Assembly: GCA_951394405.1 (NCBI GenBank)
Contig: OX596336.1
Coordinates: 682,001 to 746,000 of the forward strand
Direction: 5' to 3'
DNA: 64,000 bases
From: Coprinellus micaceus
Lineage: Eukaryota; Basidiomycota; Agaricomycetes; Agaricales; Psathyrellaceae
Part shown: in pieces, positions 1 through 11,731 of the stretch
How the letters are laid out: the number at the start of each line of letters is the position of its first letter
Numbering within the stretch: position 1 is the first letter of the stretch
Position numbers and translations under genes: made by a program
The notes under the pieces: model-generated
Seen by the model: the letters and a program-made list of their open reading frames with translations, nothing else
Told to the model about the DNA's origin: nothing
Databases searched by the model: none

Positions 1-1554
1 TCGACGTCGGACTCGCCGGTGCTGCTGGTGCGGGTACCGGCCGTCGCTCAGCGACGTCTCTTGACCCACTCTTGCTCTCGAACCCTCCTTCCGTCTTGTT
101 CGTGTCAATGCTGCTTGCAGGCCTGTGGCGCGACACCGACCGGTGTTTCGCCCGCCGGGGCAGATGGCTGTGGTGAGGCTCGATGAACCCTTTACCGCTC
201 ATGCGCGTAGGCACCATCCGCGTCATTGGAATGCCGGTGGGTCGTCGAGGGAGAACCGTTTCGGTTGGGGGGAGGGAATCGTCTTTGGAATGCGGGTGTG
301 GAGTGACGATAAGCGTTGAAGAGCTGGCTGAGGCAATGCTGGGCGAGAAGGACGAATCGAAGCGATCCATGACGAGAGTGAAGAAAATGGTTGGACTCGA
401 AGCCCTGATATAAGGTGATATGATAGCGCAACGAGGAAGCCTGTAACCAGTGGAGTGGCTTCCGTCACCGCATCAGCTGCACTGAATGGAGATAGATTGC
501 CGAGTGTCCGAGGGCACGTTCTGCTCACCAGAACCTGACTCGACTGCCTCAAGGCGCTGAAGGACATACCCAGAAACCTGTTCGAATCTGTATTCAGGAG
601 TCGAATCGCGAGGCCAACCCGCAGCAACGCCGTTCGAGGAGTCGGGATACACGAGGCCACGATGCCGTCGTTCGGCAAGATAAGATATGTTTCCGATTCG
701 AGCTGGTCGGGCAACGTCCAAGCACCCTCTGAGTCTCTCTACATTAGGGATATGTCGGAGGTGCATGCCAATGACGTCGGGGCGTTCTTTTGGCGACCTG
801 ACGAGAAATTCGGGCAACCCAACGCGAACAATGCGGGACGGAGGTTGGAATTCGGCGTCCTCAGACGGAGTTGAGTGACCAGGAAAACTGGGCTTCCACC
901 CATACATATTTTTGAGTATGGCTCCGGTGACTCGGGGGTTGTGGTACGTATAGACGGAAGTGGGTTTCGTCCTATCGGTCACGGCTATGTCTCGAGGACT
1001 CTCCACGAGGTCCCCATGCGTTACTCCATAATGCGCAACTCTAATAGAAGCACACGGATAGAGGACTGTCGCGTTTTCAATTCAGTAAAACCTAGAAGAC
1101 ATCATTGTGCGTGCCATGAAAGCGTTTGGTCAGTATATGCGTCAAGCCTTCAAAGAAACCAAATCCGAATCACCACATCTCTGCCTGGGCCCAATACGAT
1201 CGAAGTGGTAGGGTTATCAGGGAAGATACACCAGTTTACTTCATAGGCTTTGCTATGGGTGAGAAATGCGGTGCCAGAGAAGAGTTGCAACCGTGGTGGG
1301 CACCGTCGCTGGGCGCTTATTCCCGGTCTGAGCGGAGCTCAAAAGTGGCCGGCGATCACCGACGACGAGCAGGCCGCTCTGGTCGTCGTCGACTTCGACC
1401 CCCCACGTATCACACCCGTGGGCTGTGCAACACCTTCCTGATACCCATCTCGATGATAGTCTGCATAACACAGCACGGCACGAGGTTCATAAGCGCCGGC
1501 ATGGGAACAATGAGGCGTAAGAGCGGCGTGCCTTGATCCACAACCACTTCGACG
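1..1554. other. No confident gene; possible decayed coding relic on minus strand
   Basis: I see no recognisable gene here. A minus-strand open stretch of 177 codons (473-1006) has protein-like composition but I recognise no motif in it, and it has no clear start, splice sites or neighbouring exons. It may be a relic of a duplicated gene or chance. The last 300 bases are the upstream region of Hsp70-like gene 1; unlike the divergent Hsp70 promoters further right they contain no GTCAC/GTGAC cluster. Confidence 0.4.
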
Positions 1555-3886
1555 ATGAAGGACCGACCCGCCTATGGTGGATTCAAGCGCAAGCTCGTCA
1601 TCGCGTTTGACATTGGCACGACATTCAGCGGGATCTCGTACAGGTGTGAGGCACGTTTGGTTTCGCGTGTTCGTGACTGACATCGCACAGCGTCCTGGAC
1701 CCAGGGCACCCTCCAAAGGTACAAGGTGTGACAAGGTGTGCTGAGCCCTCTTCCAATGCTTCGCAGCTGACAGTCTCCAGGTTCCCAGCACAAGAGCAGG
1801 TCAATGGCTCGTCAAAGATTCCGACTCTTCTGTACTACGACGCTGGAGGCAACGTTCGAGCCATTGGGGCAGAGGCGATGAGCGAGGGGGTCTACGAGCA
1901 AGCAGAGGACGAGGGCTGGTTCAAGGTGGAATGGTGTGTCCTTCGATCTGGCACCCATGGGCAGTCGCTGAAAACAGTACAGGTTCAAATTGCACCTACG
2001 CCCAACGAACGAAACCTCTGGGCCGTCACAGATCTCAAGGCAGCTACCCCCTCTGCCAGAGGGCAAATCCATCATCGACATCTATAGCGACTTCATGGCC
2101 TACTTATACAAATGCGCGAAGAGTTACATTGAGCAGACACATCCCAATGGCATCGACCTGTGGAGCGCCTTGGCATCTCAGGCAGAGTTCATACTCACAC
2201 ACCCAAACGGATGGGAAGGCTCGCAGCAGAGCCAGATGCGCAGAGCAGCTGTTACTGCGTCTCTCGTTCCCGACGCACAAGAGGGGCACGACCGTTTGCA
2301 CTTTGTGACTGAGGGCGAAGCGAGTCTCCATTACTCGTTAGAGAATGGCTTACCGGAGGATTCACTTGAGGTTAGTCGGTGATAGGGATTTGCAAACCCT
2401 CGCTTACGTTTATTTCAGGAAGGAGATGGTGTTGTCATTGTGGACGCCGGGGGCGGTACCGTCGATATCAGCGCGTATGCGCGAAGCCCTCCGACCGGGG
2501 GTGCCAAAGATGCTCCCAAAGTCAAGCTATTTGAGGAGATTGCCCCTCCACAGTGCCATTTCCATGGATCAGTGTTCGTCAGCTTGCACGCTCGAGTATT
2601 TCTGTCCAGTAAGCAGAATGTTCCATCATTATAAGCTTACCCTGACCATATCGCTCAGACCTATTGACCGAGTCGCAATTCCTGGAGGACTTGGACACCA
2701 TCGTCAAGGCTTTCGACAAAACCACAAAGCTCCGGTTCAGGAATGCAAACGACCCCCAGTTCATCAAGTTCGGCTCCACACGCGATAACGAACCCGACAC
2801 CAACATCCGCTACGGACAGCTGAAGATCACAGGGTGCGTTTCTTTTCAAACTACCGCTTCTCATCCTCACCGTACGTACGAACAGCGCCGAGGTCGCTGA
2901 ATTTTTCGAGCCCTCTGTCAATTGTGTCGTCAATGCTGTCCGAGAACAGCGGACACTTGCACACAAACCCTTCACAGTGAGCTTCTTGTCCACAGTTTCC
3001 GGGTGATTGCCCAAGGCTGACGTACTTTGGTAGCATGTGGTACTCGTAGGAGGCTTTGCGAGCAGCGATTGGTTGTTCGAGAAGGTCAGCGAAAGGCTTA
3101 ACCCTGAAGGCTTCAAAGTGATTCGTCCGGAGAACCACTTGTGAGTTTTCAGGTCGTCTCTGTGATTTCCATATTTCTGACTGCTGTCGATAGGAACAAG
3201 GCTGTCGCCGATGGTGCCATGTCTTTCTACATCGACCATTGCGTCCGCACAAGGGTGTCCAGGTTCACGTACGGGCAGTTCTCGAACACCAAGTTCGACC
3301 CCCACAATGCTGACCACCAACGGCGCATTCACGACGTCTACACGTCTCTCTCGGGACAGAAGAATGTGAAGAACAATTTCAGCATCATCTTGCCGAAGGT
3401 GTGTGCCCACCTTTCTTTCACCTTTCCGTTTTGGCTAATTACATCCTGCCCTGGGTCCCCGTGACAGAACACCCAAGTCTCGGAAACGAAAGAGTTCGCC
3501 AAGGACTTCCACATCTCGCGCAAGACGATTGACAGGCTGACGACTGCGACTGTGAGCGTCTGGGCCTACCGCGGTGACCTCGCTTTACCCCAGTGGAAAG
3601 ACGTAGACACCGACAACTACACTAAGTTGTGTTCGATCGTCGTGGATCTAAAGCACCTTGTGCCGATCGCCGACCAGTACAAGAAGACTGGGCCGGATGG
3701 CACGTTCTATCGCCTGCACTATAAGCTGGTACTGCTGTTTGGACTGTCGGAATTGAAGGCGGTGTTTTCTTGGAAGGAAAACGTGAGTTTAGGTCTCGGT
3801 TATGGGATGCATACAGCAGCTGATGACTATCATTGCAGGGTGCGGAGAAGAGGTCGCCCGCGACAATTGTGTACGATCCGAAGTGA
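1555..3886 (+). CDS. Hsp70-like (HSPA12-type) ATPase 1, lone divergent copy
   Basis: Multi-exon gene for a protein of roughly 600 residues of the actin/Hsp70 ATPase superfamily. The N-terminus carries phosphate-1 motif DIGTTFSGISY (exon 1, 1555-1643). The middle has FVTEGEASLHYSL (around 2310) and phosphate-2 VDAGGGTVDIS (around 2445). The adenosine motif LVGGFASSDWLFEKV lies around 3045-3085. The C-terminal half has the family tail LLFGLSELKA ... GAEKRSPATIVYD, ending at 3886. No classical Hsp70 peptide-binding domain is visible. It is about 21 kb from the main cluster and has no coiled-coil partner beside it. It is the most divergent copy: the usual RPDTHVNKA reads RPENHLNKA, and the last intron found in its relatives is absent, so GAEKR and SPATIVYD share one exon. 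ATG 1555 gives the same start context as the paralogues. Confidence 0.85.
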
Positions 3887-4834
3887 ACTCAAGTTTTATC
3901 TGACCTCATACCACTGTCAATATGTGAGTCCGGTTTACTTACTGTCCCTTGAAGAAAGGTACTAAATTTCCTTTCAGGATACCTATGCTCTATTTACCCT
4001 CTTGTATTTCTAGTGTATATCCGCCGGGGTCTTATCTGAATGCCATGCGCCTTGTTACCTCCTACACGATGCTGGGCGCCTCATGTTGGTGGCTTGCTAG
4101 GGCTCGCTGTCACGCACAATCAACGTTCATTTGACCGCAGCGGAGCTCAAGTAGGCTCGGACATTAGAAGGCCCGCTCGTTCACTGATTTAACCTGGTCC
4201 CAAACCCCGTCCTCATTGCCACTGTACTGTGCAGGTAAGTGGTTGCGACTTGGACCAGCCTGGGTCGAGGTTTTTACAGTTTGCTGACAACTCTCCAGGC
4301 CGACTGGTCTCGGGCCCTCCTTTCTCACCAGCAATAGACTTTCATCTCGGCCTTTGGTTCCTTTCGCCGACCGCAAGACACCTTTCATCCCCGTTGTTCC
4401 CCTGGACGATACACCACCGCATGTTCCAGCACTCCAATCCGCTGAGCCATTCATTCTTGAAAGAGCGAACCCCCGATACGGCCATGCCTTACCTCAGCCA
4501 GACCCAGAGTGTTATCACATCGGATCGCCCCGTCCCTCTGCCATGTCCTTGGTCAGTGGGGTGTGGAGGGCCGCCGATTACTAGACTCAGACTGTCTTGG
4601 ATCATGGAAGGGAGCTCGGACGTTGAACGGAGGCACGAAACCGCATCTTTCTCTCGCAAGGGTCTCCCGCCACATCCCCGTTCGCCGTTCTACTTACATG
4701 TCATAACATATCACATCTGTGAGTACATATGCGGTGGGCCGCCTTGTGCAGCTGTCACACTTCCTTGATTCATTCCTCGATTCTGACAATCCCTTTGCAC
4801 CCTCCAGGTTGCTACTACTTGCTACCCCCCATCT
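3887..4834. other. Intergenic region, no gene supported
   Basis: Space between Hsp70-like gene 1 and the F-box gene. An open frame of 179 codons lies at 4229-4768 on the plus strand, but it is rich in Pro/Ser/His with no motif and looks like chance. The bases just before 4835 are pyrimidine-rich, as is common before fungal start codons. Confidence 0.5.
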
Positions 4835-6661
4835 ATGTCTCTGAACAACCTTTCGCTACCCGGCTGTTTTTCGCTTGAGCGCCTGACGGCTTCAAATGAC
4901 CCTCCGGAGCAGGCGCATCTCGACGCGATCCAAGTCGCATTGGAGCGGCCGCGGCGGGAGTACGACGCCCTGTCGATGGAGATCTTGCAACTGGAGGCCG
5001 CTATGAAGGAGCTGCAAGCTAAGCATCAACGCTTGGAGGCGCAGATGAAGCCATTACGCGCCATCTCCTCTCCCATTCGACACCTCCCCGACGACATCCT
5101 TCAAGAGATATTCATGTTCTGTCTTCCATCTGATCACTATCCAACGCTCGATCCTCACCACGCCCCTCTCCTACTCACCCACGTCAGCCGCCGTTGGCGC
5201 TTCGTCGCGAGCAACACTCGTCGGCTCTGGACGGAGATACATATACCCCTTCCCGTGCTCCATATACCCTCTCAATCAATACCCATACTCTACGCGGCGG
5301 ATGAGCGTTATAAGCTCAAGGCCAAGTTCGCAACCATCGCCAACGCGTTTCTTACGACTATCGACGCGTGGATTGGTCGGATTGGTGGATGTGGGCTGTC
5401 CTTCTCGGTCCTACAAGAGGACAACCAATGTGTCGAGGAGGATTCATGCCTGCAGGCCCTTTTACACATCCTCCTCCGCCATTCAGAACGGTGGGAGCAT
5501 GTAGACATTGCAGCGCCGTTAAGAGCTGTGGACTGCATTGTCAATGTCCAACCGACCGACGTTCCGGCTGTCAAATCCTTGTCGGTGTGTTCGATGTCCC
5601 GTCACCCACTTTCATCCCATCACGCCGGTTTTCCAAATGTATTTGGGGTGGCTACTCCCGAGCCACTTCCATCGTGGAGCCGTAGTCGAATCTTCGAAGC
5701 TCCCTCACTCGACTCCGTCTCCCTCTTCCGCATCGACGAGCCACTGCTCGCTATGCCCATCGACTGGCCCAAACTAACTTCCCTCGTTGTGGAGAAGCAG
5801 GGCTCATTACCTAACTTTGGGTACCTGCAGGATGGGCTCGCGATTGACGTCCCCGTGTTGGCTGTAATCCTTAGGCAATGTGGACGCTTACGGTGTGCAC
5901 GGTTTGCCCTCACCCCTGGAGCCTCGGAACCGCCGAGCGACCACGATGCACTCACATCGCCCATACACCTTCCCAATCTGGAGTCGCTGACGTTCTTTGA
6001 AGACCGGGCTTGCTCGGCGAGCCTGTTCAAGATCCTAGAGGCCCCCCAGCTCACCAAGCTGGAGTTTCATACACTGAGGAAGCCAAACCCAGCCATAGCG
6101 CACGGTTCCCCGTCGTTCTCACTCATCCCATTCCTTCGCCGACATGGATCCAAACTCGAGGAGCTCACGTTGGATACACAATTCATCCTACCCATGGAGA
6201 GAGTCACGATTTGGGAGGCATTGTGTTCTTTGCGGAGGCTCCGACTGGCGCCGAGTACTTTCCCGTGCGTAAAGTATGCTGGAGACGAGCAGAACTTGCT
6301 CCCTTTTACCAATTGCGACTTGCATCAGCTTCTTGTGCCGCACAATCCGGGGACCAATCGTCCTCCGAGTCGTCTCGGTCGAACAAGCGTTATGCTGCCG
6401 AAGTTGGAAAGCTTCGTGTGCAACACGTTGTCCACGTTGACTGATCGTGGGGTGTTGGAGTTCCTGAGGGCGAGGAGAACGTGTGGTCTGCGCCACGCTC
6501 TCATGCACTACGAAAAAGATTGGGATGTCGCGGTGGAGAATTTTGGCGAGGAAGTGAGGGTGCTTGGGGAGGGCATGGATGTTGTGTTGGAGAAGAAAGC
6601 CCGCCCGAACATGCTTCAACCTCGACGCGGACTTACGGTTCGTTGTAATGCTTATTTCTAG
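4835..6661 (+). CDS. F-box protein with N-terminal coiled coil and LRR-like C-terminus
   Basis: Single uninterrupted frame of 608 codons. Residues about 30-75 form a predicted coiled coil rich in Leu/Glu/Lys (LEAAMKELQAKHQRLEAQMK). It is followed at about 80-135 by an F-box: PIRHLPDDILQEIF, then LLLTHVSRRWRFVASNTRRLW. The remainder alternates hydrophobic LxxLxL-type stretches (for example LPNLESLTFF, LEELTLDTQF, LRRLRLAP), resembling divergent leucine-rich repeats. This architecture is common in large Agaricomycete F-box families, which act as substrate-recognition subunits of SCF ubiquitin ligases; the target is unknown. No introns are apparent. ATG 4835 is the first in-frame start and gives a full F-box. 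Confidence 0.85.
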   Translation: MSLNNLSLPGCFSLERLTASNDPPEQAHLDAIQVALERPRREYDALSMEILQLEAAMKELQAKHQRLEAQMKPLRAISSPIRHLPDDILQEIFMFCLPSDHYPTLDPHHAPLLLTHVSRRWRFVASNTRRLWTEIHIPLPVLHIPSQSIPILYAADERYKLKAKFATIANAFLTTIDAWIGRIGGCGLSFSVLQEDNQCVEEDSCLQALLHILLRHSERWEHVDIAAPLRAVDCIVNVQPTDVPAVKSLSVCSMSRHPLSSHHAGFPNVFGVATPEPLPSWSRSRIFEAPSLDSVSLFRIDEPLLAMPIDWPKLTSLVVEKQGSLPNFGYLQDGLAIDVPVLAVILRQCGRLRCARFALTPGASEPPSDHDALTSPIHLPNLESLTFFEDRACSASLFKILEAPQLTKLEFHTLRKPNPAIAHGSPSFSLIPFLRRHGSKLEELTLDTQFILPMERVTIWEALCSLRRLRLAPSTFPCVKYAGDEQNLLPFTNCDLHQLLVPHNPGTNRPPSRLGRTSVMLPKLESFVCNTLSTLTDRGVLEFLRARRTCGLRHALMHYEKDWDVAVENFGEEVRVLGEGMDVVLEKKARPNMLQPRRGLTVRCNAYF

Positions 6662-7114
6662 GTTAACCTATTGTGAAGCTTTCGGGTAGAAGTCCGATAG
6701 TAGGTAGTTCGAGTTCTGTTCAATTGCCCTCTGAATTGGCTGTTTCCTCATCGCTCTCCAGCAGGAGTGTATCACACGGGGGTTCCGGTCGAGCCCGTTC
6801 CCTCCATGCGTACCATACTATATCATCCACCATAACCCGCCATAACCCTCGTCAAGGGACTTGGAGTTTCAGACGCGGTCGCATAATGCTGCATTCAAAT
6901 TGACACACGAGCGGCAATTCGAATTTGCAAAGGGGATGATTGACACCGGGCGACCATCAGGAACACCTGTTGACTTGTCAAGATCGTGAGGACAGCGCCC
7001 ACCTCGTTCAATTGGTTCTCTTGGCTTTCGACCACCACCTTCGCTCCCCGTCTTTCACTCGTCCCAGGTCTTTCAGCCAGCTCCCGTAGCGAGGCCACCG
7101 TCTGAATCTGAGCC
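6662..7114. other. Upstream region of the bestrophin gene
   Basis: No gene seen. It must contain the F-box gene's terminator region and the promoter of the bestrophin gene starting at 7115; I see no clear TATA box. Confidence 0.4.
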
Positions 7115-9682
7115 ATGTCAGGACCAGCCCGCTCTTGGACTGGAAATCACCATTTGCTCCCTGCGTCTCGTCCGAGGTCGACGGCGCTGGAAGTTCTGCC
7201 GTCCTACAACCTTTTGTCGTGGACTCTTGGAAGGGGATCGGTGGTGCGTCGACCCCTCTGCTATGAGTCGTGCAGGAAGTTTGAAAGGCGACTCCAACCT
7301 AGGTATGGCGTATCTGGCCCGCCGTATTGTTGCACACACTCTTTGCTGCCCGTAAGCGCCCAGGCCTTGGCAGTCGCGTGCCTCCACTAACGAGACGTTC
7401 GTAGTTATAACTACCCTTTGCATGAGAGGCATTCTACACCTCGAAATCCCCAACATTATGTTGACGGTGCTTGGTCCGTTGTATGGCTCTTTTCAATGCC
7501 ACAACCGGTTCTGACGTTCCATACAGGTGTTGTAATCGGTTTCGTGATTTCTTATCGTGCCAGTAGTGGGTGAGTTGGTTCTCGGTCTCCACAAGGGAAT
7601 GGCACTTATATTTTCCTGTCTAAGATACGAGAGATACTGGCTTGGTCGAGGGTACTGGTCCGACATAGTTAAGCACTCGAGGACGGTCAGCCGCTTAATT
7701 TGGTTCCATGTCCCCCTTCGCCTATCACCCAAGACCCCCGAGGAGGTTCAATCCGGCCAATCCGAGCGTTCCGTTAAAGAGATGTCCAAGGTTATGGCTG
7801 AGAAGAAAATGGCCCTGGATCTCCTCTATGGGTAGGTTCCACTTTCATCAATTCTCACCACGGCCTGACGTTCAATCTTCAAGCTTTGCCCTTGCGGTCA
7901 AGCACCACTTGCGGGGAGAAGTAGGTATCTACTACGAGGACATGTATCACCTCATCCGCCCTCTACACGATGTAAGTGAACCGTTAGGCGCCAATCCCTT
8001 ATCGACTCTAACCCTTCCTTGCAGCATGAACACACAGCAGACGACGACGGAGATCGTGCCACGTCGACAGCCATTCACGCCCGCCCCGGTCATCGCATCA
8101 CCACGAAAGTCAGCGCATCACAATCCGGTATTCCCGCCATCGTGCCGCCCACCCCTAGCGCGCCTTCCCCGCAGGACTATGGAAATTACCTCCCAACCCC
8201 GAATGAGCAGCCTCGGGCTGCCTTCATCACACCCCCCATTAACGCGTATGGGACATTTGATCCTTCTGCTCAGACTTTCCAGCGCTCAGCGCGGGCGCCA
8301 ATTCCAGCATCGGGCCAGCAGGAACTCTCCAGGTCGGGGTCACCAGCGTCTCACCTCTCTAGCATCTCCAGCGTAAATCAGCCCCTTCTTCCCTCTTCTA
8401 TGCCCCCAGCTCAGGGTGCCATGAGCAAAGTTTCCCGGGATTTGATTCCATTTGCGAGCACATGGGCGAAACTCAAGCACTCCCTGGGCTTCCACGGAAA
8501 CGAGGCTGGAGCATGCGAAGTCGACCAGGTATGTGCACTACAGTCACATCTGTACCTCTGAAACTGAAGGATGATTTGGATAGGAATCGGAACAGGGAAC
8601 CCCTCATGGATCCCGCGGAATTAAGCGCCACTGGCAGGGCCCAGTTGGGTCCGGCCTGCACATGAAGTCGCACCCGAAGATTGCTGGAGGGGGGGAGAAC
8701 CTGCCTCTCGAGATTGTTCGGTGCTTGAGTGAATGGTTGAGTGTTCTGGAAGATAGAGGCACCGTTCAAGGTTGGCATTTGTTGTACCTGCCCCTGAACG
8801 TTCCAGCTAACCTCTCACCTACCAGGTCCTTCCATTGGATCGATGCTCGGCGGCTTGACGTCTCTTGAGGATGCCCTGACAGGTAAGTTGATTGAATTGA
8901 TGACCTCAAGCCCTTCCGTCTCTTGACATCGACACATAAGGCCTCGAGAGAATCCTCACAACTCCACTTCCATTGTAAGTGCTACTTTGGTCCATGGTGT
9001 CCACCTTGCTGACGGACACCCCTTCAGTGTTTACTCCGTACACATCAGGTGAGAGGACAACTAGACTAGGACCGTGTCTTGGTTTTCTAACCCAAAGTTT
9101 CAATCCGATGCACACTCATAGGCAGTAAGTGGTCTCCCGGGTGAAAATTGCGCGTTGTCTGGTCATCACTAACGCTTGAACTTCAGCACCGTCTGGCTCT
9201 ACCTTTTCTTCTTGCCCTTCCAGCTTGTGAACCAGTTTGGCTACTATACCATCGCAGGTACTGCCATGGCGGCCTTCATCTATCTCGGCTTCGTTGCTGC
9301 TGGAGAGGAGATCGAACAGCCTTTCGGTACGTCTCCATCCATCACTCACTCTTTTTCAGCACCCCAAGCTGACTTTGCCGCGCATCCTTTTAGGCTATGA
9401 CGACGTAAGTTCCGCCTTCCTAAGCCGCCCCAACTTACCATTGACTTCCGGTTGCAGAACGACCTGGACCTGGACCTGTTCTGCAAACGGATCGTTGGCT
9501 CCGACATCGAACACCTCAAGACATCGCCAGCACTCAATGTGTACCTCGGCCCGCTGCAAGAAGACGCACTGGTGGCGCATCGTCGCTCGATGACCTTGAA
9601 TGAAATAACCGCTGGGGGCATGGGTAAGCTCGAGGATGGAGGTGACCCTCATTTTGTGGGAAGCCCAGTTGGCGCGCCTTAA
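7115..9682 (+). CDS. Bestrophin-family anion channel (RFP-TM / UPF0187 type)
   Basis: Intron-rich gene for a membrane chloride-channel-like protein. Exons spliced by eye give the family landmarks in order. The start is MSGPARSWTG..., then LPSYNLLSWTLGRGSV (to 7243). VWRIWPAVLLHTLFAA follows (7303 on), then LEIPNIMLTVLG and VVIGFVISYRASSG. YERYWLGRGYWSDI (about 7625) leads to RLIWFHVPLRLSPKTPEEV, AVKHHLRGEVGIYYEDMYHLIRPLHD (about 7890) and a long disordered Pro/Ser loop (about 8025-8530). The last part reads GGGENLPLEIVRCLSEWLSVLEDRG (about 8690), TPLPF..., TVWLYLFFLPFQLVNQFGYYTIAG (about 9185) and GEEIEQPFGYDDNDLDLDLFC (to about 9480). The final exon ends at 9682. All reading frames join at canonical GT..AG sites, so the gene looks intact. 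Function is inferred from family membership: a probable pore-forming, membrane-embedded anion channel. Confidence 0.88.
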
Positions 9683-11187
9683 GGTGGATTTGTTGTTATC
9701 CTAGTATCACTGGTGACCCTGTAGCGATTTGGGCTGAAGGAGTGTTAGATGGACCTCGCATTGCCAAAGTTGCATTATTTAATCGAATACTTGTTTGGCT
9801 CTCAATTATTGAGGAGTCTGATCGCGGGAGGCTTTTCCAACATTTTGGCGCCCGTCGAGGCTGTGGCAGCAGCCCCCGAAACTAGCAGGTCCAAAGCCGA
9901 TCTAAACTCATCACGGTGAACCGCTAAGCAACGTTCAACCTTAGCATCACCCCTCTCATTTCCCTCCCGCCGTCGCGAGCGATCCATTAGCAAACAATGG
10001 TTAAAGCTTCGCTTCCTGAAGCCAAAACGTACAGCGACTGGTAAGAATGGGAGGCTCTGTAAGAGCTTGAGGTTGTGCTAACCCAGATCACAGTCATGCA
10101 AAGGATTATACGAACTACTGAACAACAAGGGCTCTGGTCCGCGAGCCTCCTCTCGCTCTGCAGGAAGAAGAACCTGTCAACCCTCCTACCCCATATCTGA
10201 GATGAGCCTTGCCCAAATCAAGAGTGCTGCGATGACCCCGTTTCGCTTCGATACCCTGGTAGAGGCTAATACCAGCTAACTGGACCTGAGGCCGCACGCT
10301 TGACCCTTGGTCAAAAAAGAGTTGACTGTGCTGCATTAATGTCCTCGGCGGCGGTTTATGTCATGTCCCTCGAGCTCTTTTTGTGTGATCTTGGCATCGC
10401 AGGCCAGTCGCCACTTGCCTCTCCCCAAAAGGATGAGTTACATGCCGTACTCGGTGGTCCACGATCCCGGAACTATCCCTCTGAAGCTCAGTGTAGATTA
10501 TGCTACAGGCAAAGCGCTTAGAGTGGCGACCATCTTGACCATCGTAACCGGGACAAAGTACAGGTGGGTTTCCCTCCAGCTTTGTCAAGTGAAGCAGGCA
10601 CTTGCCCCTACCAGTAGGGTCATCGTTTTTGATATTTCATTGGATGGCCCTGCACCGAACCCTCACCTATTCTCGCTTACTGTCATCGATCGAGATAGAA
10701 GTGCCACAGTTTGACTTCAATCTTCCGCCCACCGTTTAGTCTGCTTATGAGTATAACGGTCCCGAATTCTGAGGCTATATGATATTCAAGCGTTGGTGGA
10801 CTATCCGGTCGATACTCCCTACGTAATGCTAGCGTAGACCACTTGAACCCAGGTTGAGCCAACTCCATGCTTGTTCGCTAGGGGATGGCATGGGCGCTTA
10901 TTCTCGGTTTCTTTCGGGAACCCATCCGCAGCGAGTGTTTCAGCTAAGTTGGGGGATATCATTCGGTTCCCTACTGCGCGCTTTCCCTCCCACCGTCAAT
11001 TTACGACAGGTCCTACTGGCCAACCAAAGGCTACCACTGAATTCAATTGGAAACTAACCAGTGAATTTCACCGGCAGGGAAGTTCATAGTGAGATCGTGG
11101 GAAAGAAATACATTGCGACTCAGAAGTGAGACGGGTGTTGGCTCACGGTCCTCTCTTCATTCCCTCATCAACTCAAGCCTCATCTGT
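9683..11187. other. Gene-poor region
   Basis: Open frames here are short, overlapping in several frames and motif-free. I see no exon chain, RNA gene or transposase. The stretch runs up to the large inverted repeat at 11188. Confidence 0.45.
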
Positions 11188-11611
11188 AGTCTCGGCGTTC
11201 CCATCCTCTCCCGATCGAGCGACTGCCCGTTTGGGAGTGCTCATCGTGAGAGTCTGGGCTCATACCCCCGGACTTGGGAGGGGATGGCCTTAGGCCATCT
11301 CCAGTATTATATGGCAAGTCCCTGGTGTGGGTGCTTCCCCTACTCGCTCAAAAAAAGGGTATATCGCTTGTCATTGTGCCATACACGAGCTTAGGCCACC
11401 AAGGTGAAACACAGTCAGTCACCCTCTTCGTAGAAAGGTACGATAAGATCGGTACGCGACGCGAAACTGTGCCAAAACTAGCTTATATGTACTGGTTGAT
11501 GGCCCGTAAGCCCATCCCCTCCCAAGTCCGGGGGTATGAGCCCAGACTCTCACGATGAGCACTCCCAAACGGGCAGTCGCTCGATCGGGAGAGGATGGGA
11601 ACGCCGAGACT
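11188..11611. repeat. Perfect 100-bp inverted repeat (arms 11188-11287 and 11512-11611)
   Basis: The arm starting AGTCTCGGCGTTCCCATC at 11188 and ending GAGGGGATGG at 11287 is the exact reverse complement of 11512-11611, with no mismatch over 100 bases when compared by eye. Weaker complementarity continues on both sides (for example CTTAGGCCATC against CTTACGGGCCATC). The 224-bp centre (11288-11511) is not symmetrical. The structure resembles a foldback or MITE-like element; I see no target-site duplication or transposase. It ends about 120 bp before the gene at 11732. Confidence 0.9.
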
Positions 11612-11731
11612 AGCCTCATCTGCTGGTGCTACCGCCGCCCAACTCGGGTAACCCAACCATCTGTTCAATGTATGCCACACATTTCGGATCCCGCCCACCC
11701 TTTCCCACATTGATCTCACTCACAGAAAGCC

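Noticed and set aside
4229..4768. 179-codon plus-strand frame
   Set aside because: No recognisable motif and Pro/Ser/His-rich composition; probably chance.
8610..8640. GGAATTAAGCGCC element resembling short GCGCTTAATT sequences elsewhere (14.87, 56.69 kb)
   Set aside because: Here it lies in bestrophin coding sequence; the matches are too short to call a repeat family.
11089..11719. Matching peptides encoded on both strands (LGVPILSRSSDCPFGSAH in each)
   Set aside because: This is only the translation of the two arms of the 100-bp inverted repeat, not a gene pair.
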